Counted from the stretch's first letter, positions 8,033 to 17,716 are shown. The stretch: DNA of 64,000 nt from Nibrella viscosa (GCF_039541875.1 NZ_BAABHB010000002.1:806001-870000); one strand, 5' to 3'. Numbers and translations are program-made. The notes: generated from the sequence alone by a model not told the origin.

Positions 8033-9142
8033 ATGAAAACCCGCTCTATCTTCCTGATCTTCCTGATGAGTCTTAGCCTCTGCAGCCACGGACAAACCAC
8101 CGGCTTCTACCTGTACGTTGGCACCTATACCACCAAAGGCAGTGAGGGCATTTATATGTATCGCTTCGATACCCGTACCGGCGATGCTACCCCCGTAAGC
8201 ATTGCCAAAGGCATAAAGAATCCTTCGTTTCTGGCGATCTCGCCCAACCAGCGCTATTTGTACGCAGCGCAGGGCATAGACGGTGAATTGGTCCACGCGT
8301 TTGCCATTGATCCGCAAACCCGGCAACTGACCCTGCTGAACTCCGAGTCGTCGGCTGGCGTAGGACCGCCCCATTTGGAGGTGGACAAAACCGGCAACTG
8401 GGTTATCGTGGGGAACTACCGGACCGGCAATCTGAGTGTTCTGCCCATCCGGCCTGATGGTTCAGTGGGCAAGGCCATTCAAACTATTCAGCACGAAGGT
8501 ACCGGTCCCGATCCGGAGCGACAGGAGCGGGCTCATGTCCATTCCATCAACATAGCCCCTAACAACCGGGATGTTTTTGTGCCCGATCTGGGCATTGATA
8601 AAATCATGGCGTATACGTTCAACGACAAAACCGGGCAGCTTGCGCCGGCGGTTTCGCCTTTTATCGCCACGCAGCCGGGTTCGGGGCCGCGTCATTTTAC
8701 CTTTCATCCGAATGGCCGCTGGGCGTATGTCATTCAGGAGTTATCCTCTACAATTACCGGCTATCTATACCAAAATGGTACGCTGAAACCCTTTCAGACG
8801 GTTAATACCCTGCCGGATGGATACACAGGCCGGAAATGGAGTGCAGATGTGCATATTTCGCCGGATGGCCGTTTTCTGTACGGCTCGAACCGGGCCCACG
8901 AAAGTCTGGTTATTTTCCGCATCGACCCAAAAACAGGGAAACTTAGCTACGTTGGCCATCAGGACGTCATGGGCAAAACGCCCCGCAACTTCCTGATTGA
9001 TCCCACCGGCCGCTGGGTGCTGGTCGCCAATCAGGATACCGACAATATTGTCATTTTTGCGCGGGACCCGGATAGCGGCAAACTTACCCCAACCGGAAAA
9101 GAAATAATAGTATCTATGCCGGTTTGTCTGAAAGCATTATGA
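8033..9142 (+). CDS. exported lactonase of the 6-phosphogluconolactonase-like beta-propeller family
   Basis: 369 aa with a signal peptide (to SHGQ). The body is the seven-bladed propeller of the lactonase family: YVGTYTTKGSEGIYMYRFD near the start, then repeated blades of NPSFLAISPNQRYLYAA, HVHSINIAPNNRDVFVPDLG and GPRHFTFHPNGRWAYVI type, with the conserved HxHS and DLG residues. Cytosolic relatives hydrolyse 6-phosphogluconolactone; an exported copy more likely acts on unphosphorylated sugar lactones or another periplasmic ester (inference). It stands alone, divergent from the response regulator and convergent with the acetyltransferase 14 bp downstream. The length is normal for the family and the C-terminus (MPVCLKAL) matches the usual end. 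Confidence 0.88.
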   Translation: MKTRSIFLIFLMSLSLCSHGQTTGFYLYVGTYTTKGSEGIYMYRFDTRTGDATPVSIAKGIKNPSFLAISPNQRYLYAAQGIDGELVHAFAIDPQTRQLTLLNSESSAGVGPPHLEVDKTGNWVIVGNYRTGNLSVLPIRPDGSVGKAIQTIQHEGTGPDPERQERAHVHSINIAPNNRDVFVPDLGIDKIMAYTFNDKTGQLAPAVSPFIATQPGSGPRHFTFHPNGRWAYVIQELSSTITGYLYQNGTLKPFQTVNTLPDGYTGRKWSADVHISPDGRFLYGSNRAHESLVIFRIDPKTGKLSYVGHQDVMGKTPRNFLIDPTGRWVLVANQDTDNIVIFARDPDSGKLTPTGKEIIVSMPVCLKAL

Positions 9143-9156
9143 ACGGGGAGTTCAGG

Positions 9157-9603
9157 CTACTGCTCCTGCATATTTTTTACAAACTTAAAATGCGAGGGTT
9201 CAAAGGTGAGCTCTTCGTAAAACCGGTGGGTATGCGTGCGGTCCTGATTGCTGGTCACTTCCAGGTTGACCAGTTTTTCGCGTTTGCCGATTTCTTCCAG
9301 GGCCTCTACCAGCTTCCGGCCTATCTGCTGGCTTCGGTATGCCGGCTTAACGTACAACTCCTGGATTTCGCCCACTTTGCCGGCATGGTGCAGCAGGTAT
9401 TGAATATGACAACTAATGAAACCAACTATTTCCTGTTTGATCTCGGCTACCAGGTAGTGAACCCGCGGATCGGTCAGGTTGTGCAGGAAGACCGACCGGA
9501 AGGCGTCGAAATCCAGTTCGGTTTTCTCCAGATCGCAGATAAAGTCAAAAATTGTGCGTACATCGTGGCTATTGGCTTTTCGGATGGCGACGGGCGCGTT
9601 CAT
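9157..9603 (-). CDS. GNAT-family N-acetyltransferase
   Basis: 148 aa from the ATG at 9603 (MNAPVAIRKANSHD). A longer in-frame reading to 9831 overlaps the start of the divergent gene at 9691 and has no family similarity, so I reject it. The GNAT fold is clear: the beta4 segment KVGEIQELYVKPAYR is followed by the acetyl-CoA pyrophosphate loop RSQQIGRKLVEAL (Q/R-x-x-G-x-G/K type), and then the terminal FYEELTFEPSHFKFVK. Its acceptor could be a small amine, an antibiotic or a protein. No operon partner is evident. Confidence 0.88.
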   Translation of the reverse strand: MNAPVAIRKANSHDVRTIFDFICDLEKTELDFDAFRSVFLHNLTDPRVHYLVAEIKQEIVGFISCHIQYLLHHAGKVGEIQELYVKPAYRSQQIGRKLVEALEEIGKREKLVNLEVTSNQDRTHTHRFYEELTFEPSHFKFVKNMQEQ

Positions 9604-9690
9604 AGATAGAGAAAGATTTACAGCAGGTCTGCAAGATGTCCCTAAAGTGTGGTTAATTTCGGGATTTTCCGCTAAATCCTGAACCCAGGC

Positions 9691-10914
9691 ATGAAAAAAG
9701 TAATCATTATCGGCGCTGCGCTGCTGGTCGGGCTGGTGGCCTGCCGGTCGAATACGACGAATGAGCAGACCGCAGCCGGCCCGCCCGTAGGGACGTTTGC
9801 CTATGATCTGGCGTTTTTGCAGAATCACCATAAAGATGTTGTGGTTTTGCGCGATGGCGACGCGCAGGCCTTGATACTGCCGGCCTACCAGGGACGGGTC
9901 ATGACCAGCACCGCCGATGGCAAAACCAGCTACGGCTGGATCAATTACGACCTGATTCGCTCCGGTAAACTACTGCCGCACATGAACGCCTTTGGGGGCG
10001 AAGACCGCTTCTGGATGGGGCCGGAGGGTGGTCAGTACGCCCTCTTCTTCAAAAAAGGGGCTGCGTTTACGGCCGATAACTGGCAAACGCCCACGCCCAT
10101 CGATTCGGAGCCGTTTATTGTGGTGTCTGGAAATAACCGGTCGGCCCGGCTCACCCGCAATTTTCAACTGACCAATTACGCTGGCACGTCGTTCCAGGTG
10201 GGCGTAGAACGCGACGTCCGGCTGCTGTCCCGCCCGGAATTGACCCAACTGCTGGGCGTGCCGCCCGCCGATGGACTGAAGCTGGTGGGCATTCAGTCCA
10301 GCAACACGCTGATCAACCGGGGGCCGGGAGCCTGGACACCGGATAAGGGCCTGCTGTCGGTCTGGATACTGGGGATGTTTAATGCGTCTCCGCGTACAAC
10401 CGTGATGGTGCCGTTCCGGAAGGGAGCAGGGACAGTTATCAACGACAGCTATTTCGGCAAAGTGCCGCTCGACCGGTTGGTGATCAACGATACCATTGCG
10501 TATTTCCGGGCGGATGCCAAACTGCGCAGCAAAATCGGGGTGTCGCCCGATGGGGCCAAAAACTGGCTCGGCAGCTACGATCCGGCTACGCAGACCTTGA
10601 CGCTGGTGACGTTCACCTTCGATCCCACCAACCGGCAATACGTCAACTCCATGTGGGAGCAGCAAAAGAATCCCTACGGGGGCGATGTCGTTAACTCGTA
10701 CAACGATGGGCCTATGAAGCCCGGGAAACCGCAGATGGGGCAGTTTTATGAACTGGAAACCTCATCGCCGGCCGCAGCGCTGGCCCCCGGCGGCCGCCTG
10801 ACGCATACGCATACCACCCTGCATATTCAGGGTGACGAAGTCCAACTAGCTCCCATTGCCCAGCGACTGCTGGGCGCGTCATTGCCGGAACTCCAAACTA
10901 TTTTTGTCCAGTAA
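9691..10914 (+). CDS. DUF6786-family lipoprotein
   Basis: 407 aa. The lipobox LVAC at residues 16-19 follows a short signal, so it should be lipidated at Cys19. The words AFGGEDRFWMGPEGGQYALFFKKG and the aldose-epimerase-like beta strands match the DUF6786 family as I recall it, found in Bacteroidota and related to the galactose-mutarotase superfold; no activity is established. The gene is 27 bp upstream of the glutaminase-family protein and probably forms an operon with it. A link to sugar or amino-sugar processing at the surface is inference. Confidence 0.75.
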   Translation: MKKVIIIGAALLVGLVACRSNTTNEQTAAGPPVGTFAYDLAFLQNHHKDVVVLRDGDAQALILPAYQGRVMTSTADGKTSYGWINYDLIRSGKLLPHMNAFGGEDRFWMGPEGGQYALFFKKGAAFTADNWQTPTPIDSEPFIVVSGNNRSARLTRNFQLTNYAGTSFQVGVERDVRLLSRPELTQLLGVPPADGLKLVGIQSSNTLINRGPGAWTPDKGLLSVWILGMFNASPRTTVMVPFRKGAGTVINDSYFGKVPLDRLVINDTIAYFRADAKLRSKIGVSPDGAKNWLGSYDPATQTLTLVTFTFDPTNRQYVNSMWEQQKNPYGGDVVNSYNDGPMKPGKPQMGQFYELETSSPAAALAPGGRLTHTHTTLHIQGDEVQLAPIAQRLLGASLPELQTIFVQ

Positions 10915-10941
10915 ACCCATGCTCTCCTTACCAAATACATT

Positions 10942-13458
10942 ATGCAAACCCGATTACAAGCCGTAAAGCGGCTTAGCCTGAAAACCGCCTGCCTTTTTGC
11001 TGCTCTGACTCTCGGTAGCCATACGGCCAGTCTGTCGCAGACGAAGCCGGCGCTAAATCCACCCGCAACACCCCTGATTACCATTGACCCATACACCAGC
11101 ATATGGTCGTTCGGCGACCAGTTAAACGGCGAATCGACCCGTCACTGGACCGGCCGGACACAGCAGCTAAACGGCCTGGTGCGCGTGGATGGCCGCACGT
11201 ATCGTTTCATGGGCAACCCCACCTTTGCCGGCGGAACCATTATGCCCACTACCCAGCAGGCCCGCTATCAGGCAAAATACGTGACTACCAAACCGGTATC
11301 CGATAACTGGGCGCAGCCCGGCTTCGATGATAGCACGTGGCAGGTAGGCGAGGGCACCTTCGGCACCCGCAACACCGATAAAACGCCCTGGAAAACCGAA
11401 GAAATCTGGCTGCGCCGGACCGTAACGCTCAATACCGTGCCCGACGGTAAGCTGCTGGTTAAGGCCATTTACAACGACAACTACGAAGTGTTTGTCAACG
11501 GCGTTCGGGTGGCGGGCGTGGCCGGCGTCGCAGCCGATTACGAACTGGCGGCTACCAACCGGAAGGTAGCTGAACTGCTGAAACCCGGCCCGAACGTGAT
11601 TGCCGTGCACAGCCAGAATTTCAGCGGTCCGGGTTTTGTGGATGTGGGACTGGTGCAGGAGCATGACCTTAATATCCCGCCCGCGGCCCAGACCGGCCGG
11701 CGGATCACCGCCACCCAGTCGGAATATACCTTTGAGGCCGATGGCGTTGAACTGACCGTGACCTTTCTGGCCCCGCTGCTGATGGACAACCTGGATGTGC
11801 TGTCGCGGCCGGTGCAGTACGTCACGTATCGCGCCCGCGCCAAAGACGGCAAACGCCACAGCGTTCAACTCTACACCAGCGCGTCGGCCGAACTGGCCGT
11901 CAACTCTCCAGACCAGACCGTAACCTGGAACCGGGGGCAAACGGGTAACCTGAACTTCATGCGCGTGGGCACCACCGAGCAGAAGGTGCTGGGCCGTAAA
12001 GGCGATAACGTTCGCATCGACTGGGGCTACCTGTACACGGCCGCACCCAAGGCTGCGGGAATCAGTAACCACATAGGTTCTCTGACGTCGACGCTGGCGC
12101 AGTTCAGCAAGCAAGGAAATGTATCGGGTGCCGACGATAGCCGGATGCCCCGCCCTGCAATCGATAGCCTGCTGGTGCTGGCTACCACCTTTGACCTGGG
12201 GCAGGTGACGGGCCAACCGGTTGAGCGGCACTGGCTGATTGGGTACGATGATATAAAGTCGGTAGAATACTTTCAGCAGCCGCTGAATGCCTGGTGGCGA
12301 CGCGATGGGAAGAAGACCATTGAACAGGCCTTACAGGCAGCCGAAACGGACTATACGGCGCTGCAAACCCGTTGCGATGCCTTTGATAAACAGCTGTATG
12401 CCGATGCCCGGAAAGCTGGAGGCATTGCCTACGCTGATCTGTGTGTGCTGGCCTACCGCCAGGCCATTGCCGCTCACAAACTGGTAGCCGACCCGAAGGG
12501 TACTCCGCTGTTTCTGTCCAAAGAGAACTTCAGCAACGGCTCCATCGGTACGGTGGATGTGACCTACCCCTCGGCCCCGCTGTTTCTGCTGTACAACCCC
12601 ACGCTGCTGAAAGGGATGCTGGAGCCGATCTTCTATTATTCGGAAAGTGGCAAGTGGACCAAACCGTTTGCGGCCCACGACGTAGGCACCTATCCCATTG
12701 CCAACGGGCAGACCTACGGCGAAGATATGCCGGTGGAAGAGTGCGGCAACATGATTATCCTGACCGCAGCCATTGCGGCCGCAGAAGGCAACCCCAACTA
12801 CGCCCGGCAGCACTGGCCAACCTTAACCACCTGGGTCGAGTACCTGAAAAAAGAAGGCTTTGACCCGGCCAATCAGCTCTGCACCGACGACTTTGCCGGT
12901 CACCTCGCCCGCAACGCCAACCTGTCGGTCAAAGCCATCATGGGCATTGCCGCCTACGGGAAACTGGCCGGTATGCTCGGGCAGAAAACCGTGGCCGATG
13001 AATACACGAAGCTGGCCCGCGACCTGGCCCGTAAGTGGATGGATATGGCCCAGGACGGCGACCACTACGCCCTCACCTTCGACAAAAAAGACTCCTGGAG
13101 CCAGAAGTATAACCTGGTCTGGGACAAACTGCTCGGTCTGAACATTTTCCCGAAAGAAGTGGCGCAGAAAGAAGTCAGCTACTACCTGACCAAACAGCAA
13201 CCCTACGGCCTGCCGCTCGACAGCCGCAAGACCTACACCAAATCCGACTGGATTGTCTGGACCGCCACCCTCGCCGACCGCCCAGCCGATTTTGAGGCCT
13301 TCATCCGGCCTATCTACCGCTTCGCCGGCGAAAGCCCCGACCGCATTCCCCTCAGCGACTGGCACGAAACCACCAATGGCAAACACGTCGGTTTCCGCGC
13401 CCGCTCGGTAGTTGGTGGGTATTTTATCAAGATGCTGGAAGGGAAACTGACGAAGTAG
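10942..13458 (+). CDS. exported glutaminase-family protein (DUF4964/DUF5127/DUF4965/DUF1793)
   Basis: 838 aa with a signal peptide (about 1-33). The order is: DUF4964-like TPLITIDPYTSIWSFGDQL (residues 44-62), an inserted beta-galactosidase-like jelly roll (about 110-230; FDDSTWQVGEGTFG, LRRTVTL, NDNYEVFVNGVRV), a DUF5127 beta-sandwich (about 245-450), then an alpha-toroid of DUF4965/DUF1793 type (VDVTYPSAPLFLLYNP, AHDVGTYPIANGQ, MPVEECGNMIIL, DDFAGHLARNANLSVKAI). Fungal relatives are called glutaminase A; the toroid resembles glycosidase catalytic domains, and bacterial members are of unclear substrate. It follows the DUF6786 lipoprotein by 27 bp. The name glutaminase should be taken as a family label, not a proven activity. 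Confidence 0.85.
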   Translation: MQTRLQAVKRLSLKTACLFAALTLGSHTASLSQTKPALNPPATPLITIDPYTSIWSFGDQLNGESTRHWTGRTQQLNGLVRVDGRTYRFMGNPTFAGGTIMPTTQQARYQAKYVTTKPVSDNWAQPGFDDSTWQVGEGTFGTRNTDKTPWKTEEIWLRRTVTLNTVPDGKLLVKAIYNDNYEVFVNGVRVAGVAGVAADYELAATNRKVAELLKPGPNVIAVHSQNFSGPGFVDVGLVQEHDLNIPPAAQTGRRITATQSEYTFEADGVELTVTFLAPLLMDNLDVLSRPVQYVTYRARAKDGKRHSVQLYTSASAELAVNSPDQTVTWNRGQTGNLNFMRVGTTEQKVLGRKGDNVRIDWGYLYTAAPKAAGISNHIGSLTSTLAQFSKQGNVSGADDSRMPRPAIDSLLVLATTFDLGQVTGQPVERHWLIGYDDIKSVEYFQQPLNAWWRRDGKKTIEQALQAAETDYTALQTRCDAFDKQLYADARKAGGIAYADLCVLAYRQAIAAHKLVADPKGTPLFLSKENFSNGSIGTVDVTYPSAPLFLLYNPTLLKGMLEPIFYYSESGKWTKPFAAHDVGTYPIANGQTYGEDMPVEECGNMIILTAAIAAAEGNPNYARQHWPTLTTWVEYLKKEGFDPANQLCTDDFAGHLARNANLSVKAIMGIAAYGKLAGMLGQKTVADEYTKLARDLARKWMDMAQDGDHYALTFDKKDSWSQKYNLVWDKLLGLNIFPKEVAQKEVSYYLTKQQPYGLPLDSRKTYTKSDWIVWTATLADRPADFEAFIRPIYRFAGESPDRIPLSDWHETTNGKHVGFRARSVVGGYFIKMLEGKLTK

Positions 13459-13485
13459 GAATCCGCGTCCTGCCGAACCCTACGG

Positions 13486-14508
13486 TTAATGCATCTGCAC
13501 CATCTCCAGGCTTTTCCAGACCAGGTCGCCCATAGTCCGGCAGCGGAGGAAGTCGGGGTTCTGGTAGTGACGCATGAGGGCGTGTTTTAGCTGCTCTACA
13601 TGGGCGGGTAACGAGATTTCATCAACGCGCATGGCCCGCATCAGGTCGCTGATGCGGGCCGTTTCTACGCGGAGACGGCCCGCAATCAGCGACCGCTCTT
13701 CAATCTGGTACTGCCGCACGCTCTCCGGTGTCATGTATTTCATGCCCAGGTCAATAATGGGCAGGTTCTGCTTGAAATACTGCGGCATATACACCGACTT
13801 GCGGCCTTCGTACGACTGCTGGTCGAAGTCGATGGCGCGGATGCGGTAATACACTTCATCGAAATCCGGGGTTATATCCACCACGAAATTGCTGGAGTGC
13901 ATATCGCCCAGTAGCCGCACAAAGCAACGCTCGTTGAACTTGATGAACTCCTTGCATAAGCGGATGGGGTTCAGGTTGGGGTCGTGGATGTGAATCATGA
14001 AGAACATATCGCCCGGAATACCGGCAATGTGTTCTTCAATCAGGCTCTGGCCGCTGGTGAGGTAGCTGATGCGGTTGGGCGACAGAATATGCTCCAGTTC
14101 CAGCCCGTACACCCGCGAGGCATCGGCATTTTTGAGGTAGAAGTAGTCGAAGTTGTCGTTGACCAGATTCCGGATGCGCACCCGGAAGGGCTTGGTGTTG
14201 CCGTAGCTGCAGAGGTCGACGCGGTCGATGGTCAGGTGGTTGGTGATAGACATATCACCATCGGCCTTCAGGTGAGCGTACGTGGCTTTCAGTGCCAGGT
14301 GAATGTCGTCCGATTCGGAAGCTGTATAAAATACGGTTTCCCAGAGGGTATCCTGGCCTTTATTGTCGTACAGCGTGATGGAGTCGTTATAGCGGAGCAG
14401 GTCGGCATACTGAATGGGCAGGGCCAGTTCGCGGCTGTACTGCACGAGGTAGTCGTGCAGTGCCTCGCTAATGCGGTAAACCAGCTTCTTTTTGGTGATG
14501 ATGGGCAT
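13486..14508 (-). CDS. kinase-like protein of unknown function (APH/protein-kinase-like motifs)
   Basis: 340 aa from the ATG at 14508 (MPIITKKKLVYR); a longer start at 14541 would overlap the upstream gene. I do not recognise a named family. Several features recall the kinase/aminoglycoside-phosphotransferase fold: a lysine in a beta strand (FYLKNAD, K126) followed by acidic residues (LELEH, 136-140), a hinge-like EEHIAG (158-163), a catalytic-loop look-alike RLLGDMHSSNFVVD (198-211; compare HGDxHxxN) and RAIDFDQ (224-230; compare the metal-binding D-F-D). It has no signal peptide or membrane span. It starts 4 bp after the stop of the SDR gene and is surely co-transcribed with it. Kinase activity is inference; the fold could be catalytically altered. 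Confidence 0.6.
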   Translation of the reverse strand: MPIITKKKLVYRISEALHDYLVQYSRELALPIQYADLLRYNDSITLYDNKGQDTLWETVFYTASESDDIHLALKATYAHLKADGDMSITNHLTIDRVDLCSYGNTKPFRVRIRNLVNDNFDYFYLKNADASRVYGLELEHILSPNRISYLTSGQSLIEEHIAGIPGDMFFMIHIHDPNLNPIRLCKEFIKFNERCFVRLLGDMHSSNFVVDITPDFDEVYYRIRAIDFDQQSYEGRKSVYMPQYFKQNLPIIDLGMKYMTPESVRQYQIEERSLIAGRLRVETARISDLMRAMRVDEISLPAHVEQLKHALMRHYQNPDFLRCRTMGDLVWKSLEMVQMH

Positions 14509-14512
14509 GGCG

Positions 14513-15163
14513 TCAATACCGCTGGAGCACATCCGACTCAAAAATGTGCTTGCCGGTTAGCCCCTCCTGGGCGGTGGTAAACATGGCATTGGCGACTTTC
14601 TCAGCCTCAATACCCCGGTATTTCGCCGGAATCAGGGGGGCGGTAGCCCGCATCAGGCCCGCAGCCACTTTCTCGCCCAGTCGGGATTCGGAGCGGTTGC
14701 CCAGCAGCAGCGACGGCCGGAAAATCAGCAGCGTCGGGTAGTTCAGCGCAGCCAGGTCCCGCTCTACTTCCCCTTTTACCCGGTTGTAAAATAAGCGGGA
14801 GTCCAGGTCGGCACCCATCGCCGTAACAATCGCATACTGCCGGGCTCCGTTGGCCAGCCCCAGCCGGGCCACGTCCATCGGATACTGATAATCGACTTTG
14901 CGGAACGCTTCTTTGGAGCCGGCTTTGGCCATAGTGGTACCCAGACAGCAGAAAATATCGTCGGTCTGCACCAGCAAGCCGTTCGGATGGTCAAAATCAT
15001 AGGTGACCTCCTGCAGGCGCGGGTGCTGCCAGCCCAACGGTTTGCGTACCAGTACTTTTACTTTGTCGTAAACGGTCGAGTCTACCAGCCGATGCGTGAG
15101 CAGGTCACCGATCAGGCCCGTAGCGCCAACAATCAGGGCGGTTTTTGTGGTGGGGTAAGTCAT
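14513..15163 (-). CDS. NAD(P)-binding atypical SDR (HTATIP2/TIP30-like)
   Basis: 216 aa. The Rossmann motif GATGLIG (13-19) near the N-terminus, a CCLGTTMAKAGS segment in place of the NNAG loop, DYQYPMDVARLGLANGARQYAIVTAMGAD and YNRVKGEVE (YxxxK) mark it as an extended/atypical short-chain dehydrogenase of the TIP30 type, often annotated as nucleoside-diphosphate-sugar epimerase-like. The substrate is unknown. It is the first gene of a two-gene unit with the kinase-like protein, divergent from the MG2/TonB-plug gene at 15237. Confidence 0.85.
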   Translation of the reverse strand: MTYPTTKTALIVGATGLIGDLLTHRLVDSTVYDKVKVLVRKPLGWQHPRLQEVTYDFDHPNGLLVQTDDIFCCLGTTMAKAGSKEAFRKVDYQYPMDVARLGLANGARQYAIVTAMGADLDSRLFYNRVKGEVERDLAALNYPTLLIFRPSLLLGNRSESRLGEKVAAGLMRATAPLIPAKYRGIEAEKVANAMFTTAQEGLTGKHIFESDVLQRY

Positions 15164-15236
15164 ACGTGGGCCGGAATTTTTGCTAATTTATGCGCCATAC
15201 CCAAAATTGAAACATCTTCCTCGTAAAACCTACCTT

Positions 15237-17708
15237 ATGTTTTCTTTTACCAAACCGGTCAGGCCCCTAATCGCCGGGGCCATGCTGCTGCTAACGGCGC
15301 TGGGGGCGTTCGCGTTCCGGCTGTCGGACGATGAATTTGTAAACCGATTAATCGCCCGGCTGAAGACATACAACCAGCGGTTTCCTAACGAAAAAGTGTA
15401 TGTGCAGACCGACCGGGCGTATTATCTCCCCGGCGAAACCGTCTGGCTGAAAGGCTATCTGTTCGACGGCATGAGCCACGAAGCCGATTCGGTCAGTGGG
15501 TTGTTATATGTAGATCTGATCGACCTGACCGCCCGGAAGCTGGTGATGCAGGCTCAGTTGAAAGCGGTAGGCGGTCACGCACCGGGCCAGCTAACCTTAC
15601 CGGAAACCTTAAGCGCCGGTCCCTACCAGTTGCGGGCGTATACCGGCTGGATGCGGAATTTTCCGGAAGACTATTACTTCACTCGCTCGCTGATGGTGCT
15701 GGAAACCCGTACCGGTATGCCCGAACCAGCCGTTTTGCCGGCGGCCCGGCCGGATGTTCAGTTCATGCCCGAGGGTGGAAATCTGGTTGCCGGTCTCGAA
15801 AGCCGGGTAGCCTTCAAGGCTACCGATGCCGGCGGACGCGGAGCCGAAATCGAGGGGTTTGTGCTTGATTCCCGCAATGATACCATTACCGGTTTGACAC
15901 CCCAGCATCTGGGGATGGGCTCTTTCACCATAAAACCGGAGCCGGGGCTGACTTATACCGCTTTTGCTCGGCAGGGCACCGGGACCTACGGCCGCTACCC
16001 GCTGCCGGCCGCTCAGCCCAATGGGTATGTGATGACGGTGGATAATATCAGCAACAAGAGCCATATCCGGGTGTTTATAGCCGGCAAGAAACCGGCCGAT
16101 GGCACCCGCGAAGTGACCCTGGTAGCTCAGATACGCGGTACGATTGTTCAGGCGGCTAATGTGCCTGTAGGGCCGAAGGCGGTGCTGGTCCAGTTTCCCA
16201 GAGATAAGTTTCCGGAGGGCATCGCTCAGCTTACCCTATTTGATGAAACCAATACCCCTGTTTGCGAACGGCTGGTGTACGCAGAAAACGGCGGCCTGCT
16301 CACCATTTCGGTGACACCGGAAAAAAGCGCGGTAAAACCCCGCGAGAAAATAACACTGAACGTAAACGTAACCGATGCGGAGCATAAGCCGGTAGCGGCC
16401 AATCTGTCGATGGCTGTGACGGATGCCCGCCAGGCGCTGGACCCCGACAGTAACGGCACCACCCTGGTATCGCATCTGCTGCTGACTTCCGATCTGAAAG
16501 GGACGATAGAGCAGTCTGGTTACTATTTCGACCGTAGCAAACGCGATCGCCTGCAAAAACTCGATCTGCTGCTGATGACCCAGGGCTGGCGCCGGTTTAC
16601 CTGGCCGGAGGTGCTGGCCGGCAACCTGCCGGAACCAAAGTACCCGGTGGAGCCGGGTCTCTCGCTGACGGGGCAGGTGGTGCGGCCGAACCAGAAACAG
16701 GCCGGCAAGGTGCGGCTGACATTTATGTTTGTGGGCCGCGACAGTGCCCGGAGCTTCCTGACCGAAGAGACCAACGAAGCCGGGTATTACAGTCTGTACG
16801 GCCTCGATTTTACCGACACGACCCATGTCCTGATCCAGGCAATAACCCAAAAAGGCAACCGGAATCTCAGCCTGACACTCGACCAGCTGATAAAGCCGGC
16901 GGTGACGCTCACGCAGGTGCCCTATAACCCGTTGGTGGTGCAGCGCGACGAACTGGCCGAGTTCCTGAAACGCGCCAACGAGTATCTGGCTATAGAACGG
17001 CAAATCCGGCAAAACCGGGAAATCCTGCTGCAGGAGGTGAAGGTGAAGGCGAAGCGCAATGAAACTGACAGCCGCAAGATCTACGGCAATGCCGATGCTA
17101 CGGTGAAAGTTACCCAGCAACTCGCCGGCGGAGCCATGAGCGTGCTGGACATCCTGCGGGGGCGCGTAGCCGGCCTGAATATTTCCGGCTCACCTATGAA
17201 CCCGACGGTGCAGATTCGCGGAGCCGCCAATTTCTCGGGCGTGGTAGAACCGCTGTTCCTGATTGATGGGATGCCGGTGGATAAACAGGCCGTGCTGTCC
17301 TTGCCCGTGATGGATGTCGATTATGTTGATGTGCTGAAAGGGGCTGGAGCCGCTATTTTCGGCTCGCGGGGCGGGGGCGGGGTTATCAATGTCATGACCA
17401 AACGCGGAGGGGCCAATTACGACCCCAGCCAGGACAAAGCCGAGGGTATTCTGGTGGCCAGGCTCCCCGGCTACACGCCCGTGCGGGAGTTTTATGCCCC
17501 TCTGTACGCTACCTCTAAACCCGAACACATCCGGCCCGATTACCGCGCCACGCTCCACTGGGCACCCCTGATCCGGACCGGCCCCGACGGTAAAGCCGCC
17601 CTTTCGTTCTTTGCCTCCGACGCCCGCACCACCCTCCGCTTTATCACCGAAGGCACCACGGCCGCCGGTCAACCCGGTTCCAGCCGCCAAACGGTGAGGG
17701 TGGAATAG
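15237..17708 (+). CDS. MG2-domain protein with a TonB receptor plug domain but no beta-barrel
   Basis: 823 aa from ATG 15237 (MFSFTKPVRPL); the in-frame ATG at 15180 would add 19 unrelated residues. After a signal peptide come macroglobulin-like MG2 domains (VYVQTDRAYYLPGETVWLKGYLFD; KSAVKPREKITLNVNVTDA), the TQGWRRF region, and then a TonB plug at about 625-745 (VLDILRGRVAGLNISG, VQIRGAANF, LFLIDGMPVD, VLKGAGAAIFGSRGGGGVINV). A final beta domain (LHWAPLIRTGPDGKAALSFFASD) follows instead of a 22-strand barrel. Such proteins are common in Bacteroidota; they may pair with a separate outer-membrane machine, but their function is unproven. It is followed by a hairpin repeat and a convergent DUF5916 gene. 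Confidence 0.85.
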   Translation: MFSFTKPVRPLIAGAMLLLTALGAFAFRLSDDEFVNRLIARLKTYNQRFPNEKVYVQTDRAYYLPGETVWLKGYLFDGMSHEADSVSGLLYVDLIDLTARKLVMQAQLKAVGGHAPGQLTLPETLSAGPYQLRAYTGWMRNFPEDYYFTRSLMVLETRTGMPEPAVLPAARPDVQFMPEGGNLVAGLESRVAFKATDAGGRGAEIEGFVLDSRNDTITGLTPQHLGMGSFTIKPEPGLTYTAFARQGTGTYGRYPLPAAQPNGYVMTVDNISNKSHIRVFIAGKKPADGTREVTLVAQIRGTIVQAANVPVGPKAVLVQFPRDKFPEGIAQLTLFDETNTPVCERLVYAENGGLLTISVTPEKSAVKPREKITLNVNVTDAEHKPVAANLSMAVTDARQALDPDSNGTTLVSHLLLTSDLKGTIEQSGYYFDRSKRDRLQKLDLLLMTQGWRRFTWPEVLAGNLPEPKYPVEPGLSLTGQVVRPNQKQAGKVRLTFMFVGRDSARSFLTEETNEAGYYSLYGLDFTDTTHVLIQAITQKGNRNLSLTLDQLIKPAVTLTQVPYNPLVVQRDELAEFLKRANEYLAIERQIRQNREILLQEVKVKAKRNETDSRKIYGNADATVKVTQQLAGGAMSVLDILRGRVAGLNISGSPMNPTVQIRGAANFSGVVEPLFLIDGMPVDKQAVLSLPVMDVDYVDVLKGAGAAIFGSRGGGGVINVMTKRGGANYDPSQDKAEGILVARLPGYTPVREFYAPLYATSKPEHIRPDYRATLHWAPLIRTGPDGKAALSFFASDARTTLRFITEGTTAAGQPGSSRQTVRVE

Positions 17709-17716
17709 GTTTGACG

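Noticed and set aside
9604..9831. Longer N-terminus of the GNAT acetyltransferase
   Set aside because: It would overlap the divergent DUF6786 gene start and carries no GNAT similarity; the ATG at 9603 gives a normal length.
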